Of a stretch of 64,000 nt of DNA, positions 62,799 to 64,000 are shown piece by piece. The notes beneath the pieces were generated by a model. It saw only the letters and a list, made by a program, of their open reading frames with translations, was not told where the DNA came from and searched no databases. The position numbers and the translations under genes are program-made. Positions within the stretch are counted from its first letter, which is position 1, and each line of letters begins with the position of its first letter. Source of the DNA: Paracoccus sp. MBLB3053 (GTDB taxonomy: Bacteria; Pseudomonadota; Alphaproteobacteria; Rhodobacterales; Rhodobacteraceae); NCBI RefSeq assembly GCF_031822435.1, contig NZ_JAVQLW010000001.1:1-64000 (forward strand), given 5' to 3'.

Positions 62799-62827
62799 TT
62801 TCTACCTTAGGGCGTTCGCAGAGTCAA
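62799..62827 (-). promoter_or_regulatory. Putative promoter upstream of the GTA cluster
   Basis: On the minus strand, TTGACT (62827-62822), a 17-base spacer and TAGAAA (62804-62799). It lies in an AT-rich stretch (about 62785-62885) that contrasts with the GC-rich surroundings. Transcription from here would run through the terminator at 62740-62774 before g1. Confidence 0.45.
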
Positions 62828-62917
62828 CGATAAACCCAAGGTTGAATACAGCTTTCGAATTTATTCTGTAAAATCAAATATCTAGGCACGCAACACCCCA
62901 GCGTGCGCCATGCGCAA

Positions 62918-62938
62918 CGGGGCGAAAGGATCGCCCCG
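62918..62938. terminator. Hairpin after mltG
   Basis: CGGGGCGA (62918-62925) pairs perfectly with TCGCCCCG (62931-62938), loop AAGGA, 13 bases after the mltG stop. There is no T-run on the minus strand, so termination may be weak or Rho-dependent. Confidence 0.5.
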
Positions 62939-62951
62939 CTACATTCCGAAT

Positions 62952-64000
62952 CTAGTCGCCTTGAACCGGAGACAAGGGTTGTCCGCGTTCCCGTTCGATC
63001 CTGCGCCAGCGGGCAACATTCTCATTGTGCTCCGCAAGGGTCCGCGCAAAGGCATGCCCGCCCGATCCGTCGGCGACGAAAAAGATGAAATCCGTCTCCT
63101 CGGGGTCCATCGCAGCCTCGATCGCGGCGCGGCCAGGATTGGCGATCGGGGTCGGCGGAAGGCCCGCGATCACATAGGTATTGTAAGGCGTGCGGCGGCG
63201 CAGCTCCGAGCCGCGAATGCCGCGATCCAGTACGCCCTGACCTTTAGTGACGCCATAGATCACCGTCGGGTCGGTCTCCAGACGCATTTCTCGGCGCAAC
63301 CGGTTGATGAACACGCTTGCGACGACGCGGCGCTCGGCGGCGACCCCGGTTTCCTTCTCGATGATCGAGGCCATGATCAGCGCCTCTTGCGGCGTCGCAT
63401 AGGGCAGATCCGGCTGACGCTTTTCCCATGCCGCAGCCAGGATCGACGCCTGGCGCTCGGCCATCTCGTCGATCAGGTCGCCCCGATCAGAGCCCTTTTG
63501 CACCTCATAGGTCTCGGGAGCGAGGCTGCCCTCATCGGGAACCTTGGCGACATTCCCGGCAAGGAACTTCGCCTGCTTCAGCCCCTCGACGATCTGCCAG
63601 CTGGTCACGCCCTCGGCCACCGTGATGCGCAGCCGCGAGGTCGCGCTTTCCTCGGCGGCCAGGATCGGGGCCGGGGCTTCCTCTTTGGCCGGGTCGTATT
63701 TGGCCTGCTCGGCCATCGAGCCCGTTTCGGGGTCAATATCGCGCAGCACCACCGAGTTCTCGCGCACGCCGATCCGCAGGGTCAGTTCGACCCCGCAGGT
63801 CGATGGGCCGCCCGCCGACAGGATATCGACGACCTGCTCCATCGTTGAATGCGCGGGGATGAGATAGGAGCCGAATTTCAGCCCCCCCGCCTTGCCCCGG
63901 TAGTCCGTTCCCGCACGAAAGATATAGCCATTCGAGACGACCCCCTGTTCCACCAACTGGTCGCTGACCGCGGCCAGACTGGCGCCCGGGGCGACGCGGA
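62952..64000 (-). CDS. mltG: Endolytic transglycosylase MltG (5' end outside window)
   Basis: 349 codons are visible and the frame stays open to the window edge (VAPGASLAAVSDQLVEQG...), so the start and the membrane anchor lie beyond base 64000. YceG/MltG domain with the catalytic Glu in IMASIIEKETGV and the C-terminal pattern YNTYVIAGLPPTPIANPGRAAIEAAMDP. It cuts growing glycan strands and sets their length, acting from the inner membrane. It is just upstream of the GTA cluster on the same strand. Confidence 0.93.
   Translation of the reverse strand, partial: RVAPGASLAAVSDQLVEQGVVSNGYIFRAGTDYRGKAGGLKFGSYLIPAHSTMEQVVDILSAGGPSTCGVELTLRIGVRENSVVLRDIDPETGSMAEQAKYDPAKEEAPAPILAAEESATSRLRITVAEGVTSWQIVEGLKQAKFLAGNVAKVPDEGSLAPETYEVQKGSDRGDLIDEMAERQASILAAAWEKRQPDLPYATPQEALIMASIIEKETGVAAERRVVASVFINRLRREMRLETDPTVIYGVTKGQGVLDRGIRGSELRRRTPYNTYVIAGLPPTPIANPGRAAIEAAMDPEETDFIFFVADGSGGHAFARTLAEHNENVARWRRIERERGQPLSPVQGD

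Noticed and set aside
1..64000. tRNA, rRNA, CRISPR arrays, insertion sequences and known riboswitches
   Set aside because: Looked for by eye on both strands; no cloverleaf, repeat-spacer pattern, transposase or conserved riboswitch core was recognised. A covariance-model search would be needed to exclude small RNAs.

Overview
The window reads as the first 64 kb of the chromosome of an alphaproteobacterium of the family Rhodobacteraceae, most likely Paracoccus or a close relative. The reasons are: base 1 is the ATG of dnaA; GC is high; there is a stand-alone gene for the Paracoccus-type zeta inhibitor of F1-ATPase; the F0 genes encode both b and b' subunits; a short HprK sits with RapZ, a mannose-type EIIA and HPr; and there is a complete RcGTA-like gene transfer agent (GTA) cluster next to cysE. 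The genus is inference. No rRNA, tRNA, CRISPR array or insertion sequence was recognised.

Layout. 1-6.2 kb: replication and repair genes dnaA, dnaN, recF and recO, with adenine deaminase facing recF. 6.2-12.4 kb: two META-domain lipoproteins, a TauE/SafE permease, dapE, a GNAT enzyme, a small membrane protein, gshA and two small hypotheticals. 12.5-17.1 kb: a TetR regulator, the nitrogen-type PTS/HprK/RapZ cluster and divergent pckA. 17.2-19.5 kb: RNase R. 19.5-26.4 kb: an NAD-dependent molybdenum formate dehydrogenase operon (fdsG-fdsB-fdsA-fdhD-fdsD) with a LysR gene upstream. 26.5-30.3 kb: purS, purC, the zeta subunit, a MATE exporter and two hotdog thioesterases. 30.4-38 kb: two MerR regulators and a beta-oxidation block (acyl-CoA dehydrogenase, GST, thiolase, cupin, FadB/FadJ-type enzyme). 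38-43.5 kb: a PfkB kinase, nth, an OmpA lipoprotein and the ATP synthase F0 operon. 43.6-48.1 kb: an ArsR regulator, a periplasmic 5'-nucleotidase, DUF952-pyrD and cysE. 48.15-62.7 kb: the GTA structural cluster, all on the minus strand, from small terminase to megatron tail protein plus a DUF2793 protein. 62.95-64 kb: mltG, cut by the window end.

How the genes fit together. HprK would phosphorylate the Ser of HPr, which exchanges phosphate with EIIA; RapZ and the neighbouring gluconeogenic pckA place the cluster in carbon and nitrogen control. Formate dehydrogenase turns formate into NADH. The F0 genes and the zeta gene supply parts of one ATP synthase, whose F1 genes lie outside the window. 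The beta-oxidation block looks controlled by the tandem MerR proteins. The GTA cluster encodes a complete headful-packaging, HK97-type capsid and siphovirus-like tail, without integrase or lysis genes.

The observations most worth checking are two apparent intrinsic terminators inside the GTA transcription unit (one in the leader before g1, one between the terminase and portal genes). These would call for antitermination or split transcription. Others are the absence of chvI/chvG between hprK and pckA, the dyads at the MerR pair, and the cupin inside the beta-oxidation operon.
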